A stretch of 5,513 nt of DNA from Succinivibrionaceae bacterium (GCA_003477345.1 DMTG01000080.1:1-5513); one strand, 5' to 3'; positions 1 through 5,513 are shown, counted from the first letter of the stretch. Notes: a model not told the origin generated them from the letters alone. Program-made: numbers and translations.

Positions 1-588
1 ACCAGGAACACCTGTATCGTTGTAACTTATATTCAATGCGTACTGATACTGGAAGAGATAGTCTATAAGATGCTCACTGTCATCTTTGTTCAGATCAGGG
101 TAATCAGCAATGCTTACCATCTGATTGTACTTATAGCCTTTTCTGGTATCACCAGACCAGTAGTCATTATCGTCAACCTTTTTATAGTCAAATGCTGTGC
201 AGCCTGGATCGTCTGCTATGCCGAAAGCATAGTTGAAATGAAAGGTTCCGGTAGGAGTTTTAGCATCGCCTTCTTTGATCTTCCCTATTCCGTACTTGCC
301 TATAAAGCCTGGAGTGCTGATAATCTGTCTCCATACACCGTCAGCTGTTTTTTCATGCATAGAAACATATGCAGTAGTCTGGCCAATAGCGGCTACTACA
401 AAAAGCTGAGATGCTTTATTTTTCTCGCCAAGTTTTGCTACCCACTCAGGTGAGGCGGCATATAAAGGCTGTTCCTCTTTTAGACCAGCATTACTGCTGT
501 TTGCAGTCTTTGTAGCTGCACAGCCTGTTACTAAAGCCAGAGTACATACAGCAACAGAAAGTCCTTTTAAAATTTTATTTAACTCCAT
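1..588 (-). CDS. L,D-transpeptidase (YkuD-like) family lipoprotein, 5' part only
   Basis: The reading frame is open from an ATG at 588 to the window edge, giving the first 196 residues. The N-terminus (MELNKILKGL...) is a lipoprotein signal peptide: Lys5 and Lys8, a hydrophobic stretch at about 10-20, then the lipobox V-T-G-C with Cys23 as the lipidated residue. A polar linker follows, and from about residue 60 a folded domain with QLFVVAAIGQTTAYVSMHEK, GFIGKYGIGK, GDAKTPTGTFHF (108-119) and DYWSGDTRKGYKYN (142-155). This pattern, in particular KTPTGTF, is typical from memory of L,D-transpeptidase-like proteins, which form 3-3 crosslinks or attach proteins to peptidoglycan outside the inner membrane. 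The catalytic His/Cys segment should follow near the cut end and cannot be checked, so activity is unproven. The start is supported by AGGA at 595-598, 6 bases upstream. It is divergent from the acetyltransferase gene. The family call is fairly sure; the substrate is unknown. Confidence 0.82.
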   Translation of the reverse strand, partial: MELNKILKGLSVAVCTLALVTGCAATKTANSSNAGLKEEQPLYAASPEWVAKLGEKNKASQLFVVAAIGQTTAYVSMHEKTADGVWRQIISTPGFIGKYGIGKIKEGDAKTPTGTFHFNYAFGIADDPGCTAFDYKKVDDNDYWSGDTRKGYKYNQMVSIADYPDLNKDDSEHLIDYLFQYQYALNISYNDTGVPG

Positions 589-594
589 AGAACA

Positions 595-598
595 TCCT
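595..598 (-). promoter_or_regulatory. Ribosome-binding site of the L,D-transpeptidase-like gene
   Basis: AGGA on the minus strand, 6 bases before the ATG at 588. It supports that start and hence the complete lipoprotein signal peptide. Confidence 0.6.
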
Positions 599-683
599 AT
601 TTTATTCAGAAGGTAAATTGACTAAGAACAGCCCTATTTTAGAATTTATAAATAATAAAAACAGTGATTAACTTTTTGTTTTA

Positions 684-698
684 CTTGTCTCTGACAAG
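684..698. promoter_or_regulatory. Perfect 15-bp dyad, candidate operator
   Basis: CTTGTC and GACAAG form a perfect 6-bp inverted repeat around a 3-base centre (TCT). It ends two bases before the proposed -35 box (701-706) of the acetyltransferase gene and lies in the divergent intergenic region, so a dimeric regulator bound here could affect either gene. No regulator gene is adjacent and I do not recognise the motif as a known operator. A chance palindrome or a small RNA hairpin are the alternatives. Confidence 0.35.
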
Positions 699-700
699 GC

Positions 701-728
701 TTAACCTCAAAGTAAATTGCTTTATAAT
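701..728 (+). promoter_or_regulatory. Sigma-70-like promoter of the GNAT gene
   Basis: A perfect -10 box TATAAT lies at 723-728, with TTAACC (4 of 6 matches to TTGACA) at 701-706 and a 16-base spacer. Transcription would start near 735, giving a leader of about 30 bases before the ATG at 765 and leaving the SD at 749-754 inside the transcript. The -10 box lies just downstream of the TTG at 717, so translation from that upstream TTG is unlikely. Confidence 0.6.
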
Positions 729-748
729 ACTTTTACACGGTTTCATAA

Positions 749-754
749 AAGAGG
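749..754 (+). promoter_or_regulatory. Ribosome-binding site that decides the GNAT start
   Basis: AAGAGG lies 10 bases before the ATG at 765. The in-frame TTG at 717 has no comparable site, so 765 is preferred. Confidence 0.55.
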
Positions 755-764
755 TTTCCTGAAT

Positions 765-1328
765 ATGCGCAGCAGAAAATTTACAGCAGAATCAAAAAAA
801 ATATCAGCATCTGCCCCCAAGGCGGCTGAATTTGAATTTTCCTGTAAACAGATAGGCGTAAACGATGATTTATATAGTAAGATTATTTCGCTTTACGAGA
901 CCTCCTTTCCTGAGCATGAACGCATTCCAAGTCAGAATATAAAAGACGACCCCGCTTTGAAAAAAGTGCTGTTTGGATACTTTGTCAACAAATCACTGTG
1001 CGGTTTTTCTTTGCATCACGAATATAAGAACATAATCGGTATCTGGTATATTGCAGTGTCTCCAGAAATGCGCGGCAAAGGAATAGGCTCTAAGATCATA
1101 GCTTTTTTAAAAGACCGCTATCACGGCTTCAGGATTTCAGTTGATATTGAAGTAGACTCGCCTGATGCAGAAAATTATGAGGAACGTGTAAACCGCCGCA
1201 GATTCTATGAAAACCGCGGTTTTATCTCCAACGGAATAATTTCTCCGTGGAATCACGAATTTTACGAAAGCCTCTCTTTCAATGGTGCGATTACAGAAAA
1301 AGAGCTTGAAAAAATCTGGCTTGACTGA
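765..1328 (+). CDS. GNAT-family N-acetyltransferase
   Basis: Predicted cytoplasmic enzyme of 187 residues that would transfer an acetyl group from acetyl-CoA to an amine; the substrate cannot be read from the sequence. The acetyl-CoA binding motif A is clear: IAVSPEMRGKGIGSKII (96-112), with the R-G-K-G-I-G pyrophosphate loop at 103-108. Motif B follows as RRRFYENRGF (144-153), where Tyr148 is in the usual place of the general acid. The N-terminal helix segment LYETSFPEHERIP (43-55) resembles a GNAT subgroup with an 'FPxxER' signature. Residues 1-25 are polar and look like an extra tail ahead of the domain. The reading frame extends upstream to a TTG at 717, but the TATAAT box and the SD both favour 765. 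The gene stands alone: divergent from the lipoprotein gene and convergent, 21 bases apart, with the membrane protein gene. The fold is certain and the specific function unknown. Confidence 0.88.
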   Translation: MRSRKFTAESKKISASAPKAAEFEFSCKQIGVNDDLYSKIISLYETSFPEHERIPSQNIKDDPALKKVLFGYFVNKSLCGFSLHHEYKNIIGIWYIAVSPEMRGKGIGSKIIAFLKDRYHGFRISVDIEVDSPDAENYEERVNRRRFYENRGFISNGIISPWNHEFYESLSFNGAITEKELEKIWLD

Positions 1329-1349
1329 CTTGAAACTTTACTGAAACTG

Positions 1350-2528
1350 TTACTGAGCCTTTAACTCCATAACATCATCAGCAGCATCTGCTGACGCCTC
1401 TTCTATCCTGGCGTAGTCTCCATTTATAGAGACGCCAACTCCACATATGGTCTCCAGTGATTCCTGCTGTTTTATACGCAGACCGCCTATTTTATTTATC
1501 TCTAAAGTAAGAGGGGTTCCCATGTGATCTTCGCAGTTCAGTTCAGCTCCACTTACCTTGCAGTGACCTTTGAACGTGCAGTGATTGCCGTTGCTGCCTT
1601 TGCCTTTTACAGATACTTCAGGCACGCCTGCACTTGAGGCAATCTCGATCTCTATCACATTGCCGTCCTTGCTGTCGAGAAGATAGCTGCCCAGACTGCG
1701 GCCGTCAAAAAGTTCATGACTTGTGATTTTTTTATCAGAGGTTCCCTGCTTATTTGTGAGCCATAAAGGTTTTTTAAATATCGTATCCTTATACTGACGG
1801 TAGTCAGTATTGAAAGGATCCATGTCCATTTTTCTTAGAAATGCCATCTCGTTGTACATATTTTTTCTAAGAGATAATTTGCACTGCCTGCTTACTATAG
1901 TGCCGCTCTGCTCAAACTCGTATAAAAATTCCCCAATGCCAATGGTATGATCCTGATTTTCGCTTAATACCTTGAATATATTCCCCATGCCATCGAGTAT
2001 ACATACATTCACATAATCTCTTACTCGGTAAAGATCGATTTTAGCCATATCCTGCTCTTTTGAAGAATTCAGTATGGCCATTTCAGCTTTTATCTGATTT
2101 TCATTGGAAATTGCCGCCTTCAGGACTTCATCTTTAGAATCGCTTTTACTTTTAATATCGGCTACCTGCTGCGTCATTTTGTCAATTTCGGCCATCGCCT
2201 CTTCTAATCTTGCAGAGAGATCTTCATTTTCTGAACTCTGCTGTAAAATCAGCTGATCTTTCTGACTGTCATCAGAAAGGTGCAGAAAAGTAAGAGTGAA
2301 AACCAGAGCAGGCAGAATAAGCAGAGCTATACCGGTAAGTAAAATCCTTCTGGTTTTTACTGATAATTTTATAAAACAAAGGCACAGAATCACGCCTAAC
2401 ACATTCAAGGTTAAAAATGATCCTGTAATATGCATTAAGAAACTAGATCTTTTTAAGATTAACACTAGGCCGAATAAAACCAGAACTACAGCCACCAGCG
2501 CAATTATCGCAATAAGCAAAGGACTCAT
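1350..2528 (-). CDS. Unrecognised envelope protein: three TM segments, coiled coil, Cys-containing C-terminal domain
   Basis: I do not recognise this 392-residue protein as a named family. Three hydrophobic segments are visible at about 4-26, 31-53 and 62-84. The basic loop K54-R61 (KLSVKTRR) suggests a cytoplasmic turn between TM2 and TM3, which would place everything after residue 85 outside the inner membrane. Residues about 92-165 are rich in Glu, Lys, Gln, Asp and Ser with regular Leu/Ile/Met spacing and are probably a coiled coil. A soluble region follows from about 168. Its last 80 residues hold Cys317, Cys323, Cys332 and Cys362 in a beta-rich segment (HCTFKGHCKVSGAELNC, then ICGVGVSINGDY at 361-372). 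That tail recalls small beta-barrel domains ending in C-G-x-x-x-S-x-x-G-x-Y seen in proteobacterial secreted proteins; this is a resemblance from memory only. Disulfides are possible if it is periplasmic. The start is supported by AAGGA 8 bases upstream. The C-terminal 15 residues are Ala/Asp/Glu-rich. Confidence 0.82.
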   Translation of the reverse strand: MSPLLIAIIALVAVVLVLFGLVLILKRSSFLMHITGSFLTLNVLGVILCLCFIKLSVKTRRILLTGIALLILPALVFTLTFLHLSDDSQKDQLILQQSSENEDLSARLEEAMAEIDKMTQQVADIKSKSDSKDEVLKAAISNENQIKAEMAILNSSKEQDMAKIDLYRVRDYVNVCILDGMGNIFKVLSENQDHTIGIGEFLYEFEQSGTIVSRQCKLSLRKNMYNEMAFLRKMDMDPFNTDYRQYKDTIFKKPLWLTNKQGTSDKKITSHELFDGRSLGSYLLDSKDGNVIEIEIASSAGVPEVSVKGKGSNGNHCTFKGHCKVSGAELNCEDHMGTPLTLEINKIGGLRIKQQESLETICGVGVSINGDYARIEEASADAADDVMELKAQ

Positions 2529-2536
2529 TTATACAA

Positions 2537-2541
2537 TCCTT
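2537..2541 (-). promoter_or_regulatory. Ribosome-binding site of the three-TM envelope protein gene
   Basis: AAGGA on the minus strand (within CTTAAGGAT), 8 bases before the ATG at 2528. This strong site supports the start and so the first TM segment. Confidence 0.65.
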
Positions 2542-2693
2542 AAGAAAATTCAGTTTTTCTTATCTAGTAATTAGTCTTAAAAACACCTGATTTGTTTTTT
2601 ATACTTCTATTACTAATATTAGAATAAAAAAATTTTTATATCCTTGATTTATGATGTATCTTAGAAAGAAAGTAACCGAAGTCCCCAGCCATT

Positions 2694-2717
2694 GCCTGCC
2701 AAAAATAATCTGCAGGC
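2694..2717 (-). terminator. Hairpin downstream of the EAL gene, possible terminator
   Basis: GCCTGC (2694-2699) and GCAGGC (2712-2717) form a perfect 6-bp GC-rich stem with a 12-base loop, 24 bases beyond the EAL stop codon. Additional pairing outside it (CCAT with ATGG, GTCC with GGAC) could extend the structure with bulges. No U-run follows directly on the minus-strand transcript, so a classical Rho-independent terminator is not shown; it could equally be a 3' end stabilising hairpin. Confidence 0.3.
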
Positions 2718-2740
2718 CTGATAATGATGGACAATAGGTT

Positions 2741-4519
2741 TTACATATACTTCTTTATTAGATCAATATCGGATAATTCTAACTCTGACAATTTATTAAT
2801 CTGATCTTCAATAAGCGATTTTTCCGAAGATGTCATCTGATAGTACTGATTGAATATGTCAACCGATTCAAGACATTCCTGATCAATATTGTCCATATCA
2901 CTGACGCAAAACAGTACCTTCAGGCTGTCTACTGTTGCGATTACAATCAGCTGATAGCTATGCAGAGAATATTCATCGTCATCGCTGTTTTTAGAATAGA
3001 AGAATGAAATAAGCTTTTTAGCTTTGCGTTTTGCTACTCTTCTGCAGATATCTGACAGATCATTAAATCTTAAAAAACGGTCCTGATCATCTTCTCTTAC
3101 ATATTTTCTGGCATACTCTTTGAGCATCTGCGCAGTTTTAATTCCATTTTCTGCGATTTTTTCCTGTGATGAATCAAGATAGATGTTTTCAGCAGCGCCC
3201 TGCGGATCTAGCAGATCCACCCTGTCATAGGTTCCAAACAGATACTGCATTGAATTATGGATTTCTTTAATCTGTCTGGTTTCTGCTCTGGCTGTAAGAT
3301 TTATAGGGGTTACGGCAATAGCATAAAGCTGATCTTCATCATTACGGGCAACACAGCGCATAGTGACACTCACTATATTTGAATTTGTAACGTAATTCGA
3401 AGACTCGGATCTGCCGCTCTTTACACAGTTTCTTATATGCTGAACCAGACTTTTGTAGGCTCCAACCTTATCTTCGGCATTGATTCGGTTTGAAGATTCC
3501 TGTATATCGTCATAGCCAATGCTTCGCATATAGCGTTCATACTGCTCGTTCTTGTAGTTATACCTGATAAGCTTTTCCGTCTTGAGTGAAAATTCATATA
3601 TGGCAAGAGGAAGCGTGCTCTCATATAAGCTTTCATCAGATTCTTCTACTGCGCCTATAGGATTATCACTAAGCACGTTGACTTTGCCGATATCAGAATA
3701 GAATGCTCTGTTTTTATCTGACTCAAGTGGCAGCCAGCCGTCTTTTATTTTACTTAAAAGCTCTTCAAGAGATATTGGTTTGCTGAACAGAAAACCCTGA
3801 ACCTTTTCACAGCCAACTAACTTTAAAAACTCATACTGCTCTTTGGTCTCGACGCCTTCTGAAAGCGTCTGCATGCCTAGATTCTTAGCTAAATATATAA
3901 TTGTTGATATGACCTGCTTGGTTTTACAGTTTTCATCAAAGCCGACTAAAAACCCCATATCAAGCTTCACGAGGTCGAAACTGTAATCCTTGACATTATT
4001 CAGAGTTGACTGACCGTTGCCGAAATCATCCATCCAGACTTCAAAGCCTGCGTTTCTGAATGTGATGACTTCATTTAAGATAAACTGATAATTAGAATTT
4101 ATCGCGCTTTCGGTTATTTCTATATTGATTTTGTTATAAGGAATCTCATTGCTGTCCAGAATAGCCTTTACTCTGGTAAGCACATCACAGCAGTCAAAAT
4201 CAGATCTTGAAATGTTAATCGATATCGGCAGATAGGCACCAGAACAGGCACGTATCTCTTTGATTGCCTTGCAGGTTTTATCAAGAATGGCAAAATCCAG
4301 AAGATAACACAGATGATACTTTTCTAAAGTAGAAATGAAATCACACGGAGGAATCATTCCAACATCAGGAGATATCCAGCGGGCAAGAGATTCAAAACCG
4401 CAGATCTCCCCTGTTACAGTTCTGACTTCAGGCTGGAAAAAAGGAACTATTTCTCCTGCCTTTAACGCATTTTCAAAATTATTGAGTACAAAATTTTCAG
4501 TTACAACTCTATTACGCAT
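2741..4519 (-). CDS. EAL-domain cyclic-di-GMP phosphodiesterase with PAS-like C-terminal half
   Basis: Predicted soluble 592-residue protein; no signal peptide or membrane segment is visible. Residues about 11-260 are a complete EAL domain, which hydrolyses cyclic di-GMP to pGpG. All family catalytic and metal positions are present: Glu43 (in ESL, replacing EAL), Asn102 (NIS), Glu134 and Glu137 (EITES), Asp164-Asp165 (DDFGNG loop), Lys185 (VKLD), Glu221 (EGVET) and Gln241 (QGFLFSKP). Activity is therefore expected. There is no GGDEF domain. Residues about 300-410 (LPLAIYEFSLKTEKLIRYNY... to LYAIAVTPI) look like a divergent PAS-type sensory domain. Residues about 420-545 (YVREDDQDRFLRF, then SYQLIVIATVDSLKVLFCVSDMD) look like a second one. 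A Leu/Glu/Asp-rich helix ends the protein. Sensory domains placed after the EAL domain are less usual than before it. The ATG at 4519 is preceded by an in-frame TAG at 4532-4534, so the start is well bounded, although the SD is weak (AGG, 11 bases upstream). The ligand is unknown. Confidence 0.9.
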   Translation of the reverse strand: MRNRVVTENFVLNNFENALKAGEIVPFFQPEVRTVTGEICGFESLARWISPDVGMIPPCDFISTLEKYHLCYLLDFAILDKTCKAIKEIRACSGAYLPISINISRSDFDCCDVLTRVKAILDSNEIPYNKINIEITESAINSNYQFILNEVITFRNAGFEVWMDDFGNGQSTLNNVKDYSFDLVKLDMGFLVGFDENCKTKQVISTIIYLAKNLGMQTLSEGVETKEQYEFLKLVGCEKVQGFLFSKPISLEELLSKIKDGWLPLESDKNRAFYSDIGKVNVLSDNPIGAVEESDESLYESTLPLAIYEFSLKTEKLIRYNYKNEQYERYMRSIGYDDIQESSNRINAEDKVGAYKSLVQHIRNCVKSGRSESSNYVTNSNIVSVTMRCVARNDEDQLYAIAVTPINLTARAETRQIKEIHNSMQYLFGTYDRVDLLDPQGAAENIYLDSSQEKIAENGIKTAQMLKEYARKYVREDDQDRFLRFNDLSDICRRVAKRKAKKLISFFYSKNSDDDEYSLHSYQLIVIATVDSLKVLFCVSDMDNIDQECLESVDIFNQYYQMTSSEKSLIEDQINKLSELELSDIDLIKKYM

Positions 4520-4526
4520 AGTAATA

Positions 4527-4539
4527 GCTGCCTAGCAGC
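4527..4539 (-). promoter_or_regulatory. Small hairpin overlapping the weak SD of the EAL gene
   Basis: GCTGC and GCAGC form a perfect 5-bp GC-rich stem with a 3-base loop, 7 bases upstream of the EAL start codon. The only AGG that could serve as ribosome-binding site (4531-4533) lies in the loop and first stem pair. It could damp translation, but such a short stem may also be chance. Confidence 0.2.
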
Positions 4540-4573
4540 CAAAGCCTCTAAATAATTAATAAAAACTTAGTGT

Positions 4574-4601
4574 ATTGTAAGAAAAGTTTTTTTTCAGTCT
4601 A
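4574..4601 (-). promoter_or_regulatory. Candidate promoter of the EAL gene
   Basis: On the minus strand TAGACT (4596-4601, 4 of 6 matches to TTGACA) is followed after 16 bases by TACAAT (4574-4579, 5 of 6 to TATAAT). Transcription would begin near 4567, leaving a leader of about 48 bases. In such AT-rich DNA chance matches are common, so the call is tentative. Confidence 0.35.
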
Positions 4602-4612
4602 TTAGTTGACTG
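4595..4612. promoter_or_regulatory. Dyad overlapping the candidate EAL -35 box
   Basis: CAGTC (4595-4599) and GACTG (4608-4612) form a 5-bp inverted repeat with an 8-base centre. It covers the proposed -35 element of the EAL promoter, where a bound protein would block RNA polymerase. Five-bp arms are weak evidence on their own. Confidence 0.2.
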
Positions 4613-4641
4613 TTTATTTTTGTAACCAGAAATTAAGTTTT

Positions 4642-4657
4642 AATATGCAAACATATT
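4642..4657. promoter_or_regulatory. Perfect AATATG/CATATT dyad, candidate operator
   Basis: AATATG and CATATT form a perfect 6-bp inverted repeat around CAAA. It lies about 40 bases upstream of the candidate EAL -35 box, in the divergent promoter region, so it is placed for a dimeric regulator. The AT-rich background raises the chance of a random palindrome. Confidence 0.25.
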
Positions 4658-4880
4658 GTGTTATTAAATAAACATAATTTTAAAATAAATATTAAAAATA
4701 AACAATAAATTGCCAATCAAAAAAGTACTCTGCTAAGCCTGAATTTTCACGCTGTATTTCAGTTAGTTTTGTATTTACAGTAAATTTTTTCTACCTGAGT
4801 ATATTTTTCAATCTTAATGATAATCCGGTCAGCAGCTTATTTTTTGATCTATTATTCTTTTTCAGACACAGACAATAATC

Positions 4881-4885
4881 AAGGA
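4881..4885 (+). promoter_or_regulatory. Ribosome-binding site that decides the flavin reductase-like start
   Basis: AAGGA lies 6 bases before the ATG at 4892. The upstream in-frame ATG at 4817 has no such site, and the 25 residues it would add do not resemble the family. Confidence 0.7.
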
Positions 4886-4891
4886 ACCTCT

Positions 4892-5443
4892 ATGTATATA
4901 AATATTTCGGAAAAGGCTGTCAGCCGTTTAATGTCCGGTGGACAGATAGTTACTGTAAGCTCTGTTTCAAAAGATGGCGTCGCTGACGTTATGACAGCTG
5001 CCTGGAACACTCCCTTTGACAGCAATATGGCCCTTGTAGTGCTTGATTTAGGACATACAACCACCAGAAATATTCTGGATACCGGTAAATTCGTTATAGG
5101 AATTCCTCAAAAAGATCAGGTAAAAGCAATTAATGCTGTAGGTTCTGTACACGGCAGAGACTGCGGAGACAAGTTTGAATATACGAAGACACCAAAAGAA
5201 AAATCAGAAAAACTGGGTATTTCGGTAATTCCAGATCAGCTTGCCTATATAGAATGTGAGCTTGCCGATAAGGAAACCTTCGAAAAAACCGGCGTATGCA
5301 TTGGAAAAGCTGTAAACGTATATGTACAGGACAGGCTGTGGGATGCTGACCATGACTCCTTTGCCGAGGGCTTTAAAGAAACTCTGCACTATGTTTCAGA
5401 AAATAAATACTACGTTGAAGGCAAAATAATAGATGTTGATTGA
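4892..5443 (+). CDS. Flavin reductase / flavoredoxin-like FMN-binding protein
   Basis: Predicted cytoplasmic 183-residue protein of the flavin reductase-like (split beta-barrel) family, which binds FMN and passes electrons or reduces flavin. In anaerobes, relatives are called flavoredoxins. Visible family features are the N-terminal strand GGQIVTVSSVSKDGVADVMTAAWNTPF in two parts (16-27 and 28-42), the flavin-contact segment HTTTRNILDTGKFVIGIP (55-72), VGSVHGRDCGDKFEYTK (83-99), and the late strands YIECEL (119-124) and VCIGKAVNVYV (135-145). The length fits a single-domain member. An ATG further upstream at 4817 is open in frame, but the strong SD at 4881-4885 and the family-like start MYINISEKAV favour 4892. 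The electron donor and acceptor cannot be inferred, since no redox partner gene is adjacent. Divergent from the EAL gene across a long AT-rich gap. The family is fairly certain and the physiological role open. Confidence 0.87.
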   Translation: MYINISEKAVSRLMSGGQIVTVSSVSKDGVADVMTAAWNTPFDSNMALVVLDLGHTTTRNILDTGKFVIGIPQKDQVKAINAVGSVHGRDCGDKFEYTKTPKEKSEKLGISVIPDQLAYIECELADKETFEKTGVCIGKAVNVYVQDRLWDADHDSFAEGFKETLHYVSENKYYVEGKIIDVD

Positions 5444-5513
5444 CAGCTCCTTCAGGACGGGATATAAGGCGCTAAACTAATCAGTGGTTGCTTTTCTGTA
5501 ACTCGCCGCCTAC
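5444..5513. other. Short 3' tail, no certain gene
   Basis: The 70 bases after the flavin reductase-like gene contain an imperfect inverted repeat, AGCTCCTT (5445-5452) with AAGGCGCT (5466-5473): 7 of 8 pairs, 13-base loop. No U-run follows, so I do not call it a terminator. On the minus strand, a frame entering from the right edge ends at a TGA at 5452-5454 after 19 residues (RRRVTEKQPLISLAPYIPS). It could be the tail of a convergent gene or nothing; there is too little to decide. Confidence 0.2.

Larger units (their letters stand above)
2529..2740. other. AT-rich gap between two minus-strand genes
   Basis: 212 bases separate the end of the EAL gene from the start of the membrane protein gene. 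The part from about 2540 to 2660 is very AT-rich and should hold the promoter of the membrane protein gene, but I cannot choose a -35/-10 pair with confidence. It includes the 10-bp palindrome CTAATATTAG at 2613-2622. The part near 2681-2735 is richer in GC and forms the hairpin listed separately. The gap argues against the two genes being one operon. Confidence 0.5.
4520..4891. other. 372-base AT-rich divergent intergenic region
   Basis: This stretch separates the EAL gene (leftward) from the flavin reductase-like gene (rightward). It is strongly AT-rich, mainly at 4545-4720. It holds a candidate EAL promoter and two dyads, listed separately. For the rightward gene I find no convincing promoter: TTTACA (4774-4779) and TATATT (4800-4805) are present but their 20-base spacing is too long. 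No small gene with a convincing start signal is visible. Confidence 0.55.

Noticed and set aside
70..453. 127-codon open frame on the plus strand
   Set aside because: It lies fully antisense to the lipoprotein gene, whose minus-strand frame has a signal peptide, lipobox and recognisable family motifs. The plus-strand product shows no family features and no good SD.
613..719. Direct repeat GTAAATTG at 613-620 and 712-719
   Set aside because: Eight bases in AT-rich DNA recur by chance, and the spacing of 99 bases suggests no shared function.
1331..1353. Imperfect tandem repeat (TGAAACTTTAC / TGAAACTGTTAC) in the convergent gap
   Set aside because: It has only two short imperfect copies, forms no hairpin and has no U-run, so neither a bidirectional terminator nor a meaningful repeat can be claimed.
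2296..2574. 92-codon plus-strand open frame
   Set aside because: It is antisense to the TM-rich N-terminus of the membrane protein gene, and its composition is what the reverse of hydrophobic codons gives. It has no SD.
3433..3636. Short minus-strand frame inside the EAL gene
   Set aside because: It overlaps the EAL gene in another frame on the same strand and has no independent support.
4335..4535. 66-codon plus-strand frame over the EAL start
   Set aside because: It is a shadow antisense to the conserved EAL N-terminus.
4879..5389. Two 61-codon minus-strand frames within the flavin reductase-like gene
   Set aside because: They are antisense to a well-supported gene and have no family features or ribosome-binding site.
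1..5513. A dedicated defence, mobile or biosynthetic system
   Set aside because: No nuclease, toxin-antitoxin pair, transposase, integrase, CRISPR repeats or clustered pathway genes are visible. Gene orientation alternates and the functions look unrelated.

Overview
The window holds five protein-coding genes and no RNA gene, mobile element, CRISPR array or phage signature that I can recognise. Coding DNA is moderately AT-rich and the intergenic DNA strongly so. Ribosome-binding sites are of the AAGGA/AGAGG type, one gene encodes a lipoprotein and another a cyclic-di-GMP enzyme. Together with the flavin reductase-like gene, this suggests an anaerobic, low-GC, gut-type bacterium. My best guess is a gammaproteobacterium of the Succinivibrionaceae type. 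This is inference from gene style and protein resemblance, and a Firmicute is not excluded.

Layout, left to right. (1) Positions 1-588, minus strand: the first 196 residues of a lipoprotein of the L,D-transpeptidase (YkuD-like) group; the catalytic end lies outside the window. (2) 589-764: a divergent promoter region with a 15-bp dyad and a good sigma-70-like promoter reading right. (3) 765-1328, plus: a GNAT-family N-acetyltransferase. (4) 1350-2528, minus and convergent with the GNAT gene: an unrecognised envelope protein with three membrane segments, a coiled coil and a cysteine-containing C-terminal domain. (5) 2529-2740: AT-rich gap with a hairpin behind the next gene. (6) 2741-4519, minus: an EAL-domain cyclic-di-GMP phosphodiesterase with all catalytic residues in place and a long PAS-like C-terminal half. 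(7) 4520-4891: a 372-base, very AT-rich divergent intergenic region with two dyads. (8) 4892-5443, plus: a flavin reductase/flavoredoxin-like FMN protein. (9) 5444-5513: a short tail with no certain gene.

The genes do not form an operon. Orientation alternates and the two neighbouring minus-strand genes are separated by 212 bases. Two products act at the envelope (L,D-transpeptidase, three-TM coiled-coil protein), one in second-messenger signalling (EAL), one in redox chemistry (FMN protein), and one acetylates an unknown substrate. I see no evidence that they act together, and the window looks like ordinary chromosomal backbone rather than a dedicated new system. The items most worth a second look are the unrecognised membrane protein, the EAL protein with its sensory half at the C-terminus, and the dyads in the two divergent promoter regions.
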